Below, in pieces: positions 6,571-6,653 of a stretch of DNA of 6,653 nucleotides. The stretch's first letter is position 1, and each line of letters opens with the position of its first letter. Origin of the DNA: Scytonema sp. UIC 10036 (GTDB lineage Bacteria > Cyanobacteriota > Cyanobacteriia > Cyanobacteriales > Nostocaceae); the NCBI RefSeq assembly GCF_009725235.1, contig NZ_WJFC01000353.1, positions 1-6,653 on the forward strand. The letters run 5' to 3'. The position numbers were made by a program, and so were the translations under genes. The notes under the pieces were generated by a model that searched no databases, was not told the DNA's origin, and saw only the letters and a list, made by a program, of their open reading frames with translations.

Positions 6571-6653
6571 ACCCCTCCTAACCTCCCCTTATAAAGGGGA
6601 GGAAAATAAATTTCCTGTTTCCCCCCTTTATAAGGGGGGATTAAGGGGGGTAA
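6571..6653. repeat. C/G-rich double-hairpin intergenic repeat, right copy
   Basis: This is the same design and orientation as the copy at 1-76. Hairpin 1 pairs 6582-6590 with 6594-6602 (9 bp); hairpin 2 pairs CCCCCCTT (6621-6628) with AAGGGGGG (6632-6639). The ends form an imperfect terminal inverted repeat: ACCCCTCCTAA (6571-6581) against the complement of TTAAGGGGGGT (6641-6651), 9 of 11 matching. The stems are conserved while the spacer between the hairpins has diverged from the left copy, suggesting that the structure matters. It runs to the last base of the window. A MITE-like nature is inferred. Confidence 0.8.

Overview
The window looks like a piece of a filamentous, Nostoc-like cyanobacterial genome. 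It is AT-rich and carries short C/G-rich paired-hairpin repeats of the kind scattered between cyanobacterial genes. It also has one HIP1 octamer (GCGATCGC) and a class II lanthipeptide synthetase of the three-cysteine (CCG) zinc type known from cyanobacterial ProcM-like enzymes. The taxonomic assignment is inferred from these features, not from a marker gene.

Layout, left to right: (1) a C/G-rich repeat at the left edge (1-76); (2) about 350 nt without a convincing gene, containing a long inverted repeat (302-386) just before the first gene; (3) a plus-strand gene for an HlyD/NHLM-type membrane fusion protein (433-2070); (4) a minus-strand pair read from right to left, lanM (6234-2977) followed after 25 nt by a tandem-lobe GNAT acyltransferase gene (2951-2067), whose stop codon overlaps the HlyD stop codon in a tail-to-tail arrangement; (5) about 335 nt without a gene, presumably holding the lanM-GNAT promoter; (6) a second copy of the left-edge repeat in the same orientation, running to the last base of the window.

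Together the three genes look like part of a RiPP (ribosomally synthesised peptide) pathway. LanM would dehydrate Ser/Thr and close (methyl)lanthionine rings. The GNAT enzyme would acylate the peptide; GNAT enzymes beside cyanobacterial LanM genes are known to attach fatty acyl groups to Lys/Orn side chains in lipolanthipeptides (selidamide type). The HlyD-like protein would connect an inner-membrane ABC exporter to the outer membrane. No precursor peptide gene, ABC transporter or leader peptidase is visible, so the substrate and the rest of the exporter must lie elsewhere.

The most interesting points are the LanM-GNAT pair as a candidate lipolanthipeptide pathway, the Glu in place of the usual Asp in the LanM elimination motif, the absence of a precursor gene, and the pair of same-orientation repeats that bound the block.
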